64,000 nt of DNA from Paenibacillus foliorum. GTDB lineage: Bacteria > Bacillota > Bacilli > Paenibacillales > NBRC-103111. Numbering within the stretch: position 1 is the first letter of the stretch; every line of letters begins with the position of its first letter. The notes below the pieces were generated by a model that worked only from the letters and a program-made list of their open reading frames with translations, was not told where the DNA came from and ran no database searches. This document shows, one piece after another, positions 63,866-64,000 of the stretch. Location of the stretch: assembly GCF_013141765.1 (NCBI RefSeq), contig NZ_WHOD01000099.1:1-64000 (forward strand). Direction: 5' to 3'. Both the position numbers and the translations under genes were made by a program.

Positions 63866-64000
63866 AGAGTTAAGATAACTTGAAATGAAGTTTGAGATGG
63901 TAGGTATGATTTGAAGTAATTTTTAGTTGCTTGAGGTAGTTGCTATGATTCGAGGTGATTTCTGAGAGTTCCGGATAATTGATATGATTCGAAGTGTATT
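63866..64000. repeat. Degenerate 39-bp tandem repeats running off the right edge
   Basis: TATGATTYGARGT recurs at 63905, 63944 and 63983, exactly 39 bases apart, each preceded by a variable TTGAGRT-like stretch. The array continues past the window. Confidence 0.6.

Overview
The window reads as a chromosomal segment of a spore-forming Gram-positive of the Paenibacillaceae (Paenibacillus-like). The grounds are strong AAGGAGG-type ribosome sites, S-layer homology (SLH) proteins, a T-box leader, Bacillus-type spore polysaccharide genes (an spsIJKL-like rfbA-B-D-C set and CgeB-like transferases), a giant repeat protein ending in a WIAG-type tail, and a CcpA-type cre site. Nearly all genes lie on the minus strand; only one two-component pair (57.0-59.2 kb) is on the plus strand. 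No rRNA, tRNA, CRISPR array, transposase or prophage gene was seen.

Layout. 0.2-2.4 kb: an alginate-lyase-family protein and a medium-chain dehydrogenase, below an AraC-type regulator (2.6-3.5). 3.5-5.8: MscL with a zinc-ribbon tail, a secreted CAP-domain protein and a YcnI-type copper-site protein. 5.9-8.8: a NarL-type two-component pair and a broken nucleotide-cyclase gene. 9.0-16.6: a two-gene surface operon (SLH anchor protein plus a 2132-residue secreted protein) behind a structured leader that looks like a transcription attenuator.

16.8-34.7 is the most distinctive region. It holds small helical proteins, three family-2 glycosyltransferases, proS with its T-box, a family-4 transferase, a two-component system with a lipid-type methyltransferase, a 96-residue polycationic protein, two CgeB-like transferases and a four-gene dTDP-sugar operon. 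Several unrelated proteins here carry long Arg/Lys-rich tails, and several leaders carry a sigma-K-like -10 (CATANNNTA). The same -10 precedes the 1618-residue decapeptide-repeat protein at 48.2-53.0 kb. My reading is a mother-cell programme that builds and glycosylates the spore surface, with the cationic tails as possible coat-docking tags. This is inference, but it is the best candidate for an undescribed system here.

35.0-39.3: a hybrid histidine kinase and its OmpR-type partner. 39.6-41.3: ROK kinase and a MarR regulator. 41.4-47.9: a second SLH protein and a MarR-controlled multidrug efflux operon with two adaptor proteins and palindromic operator candidates. 53.3-54.5: split chromate transporter. 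54.7-56.9: CotSA-like glycosyltransferase and DNA-3-methyladenine glycosylase. 57.0-63.6: plus-strand two-component pair facing a sulfatase/ABC-transporter operon that has a near-consensus cre site, suggesting sulfated compounds are used as carbon source. The right edge carries 39-bp degenerate tandem repeats that run out of the window.
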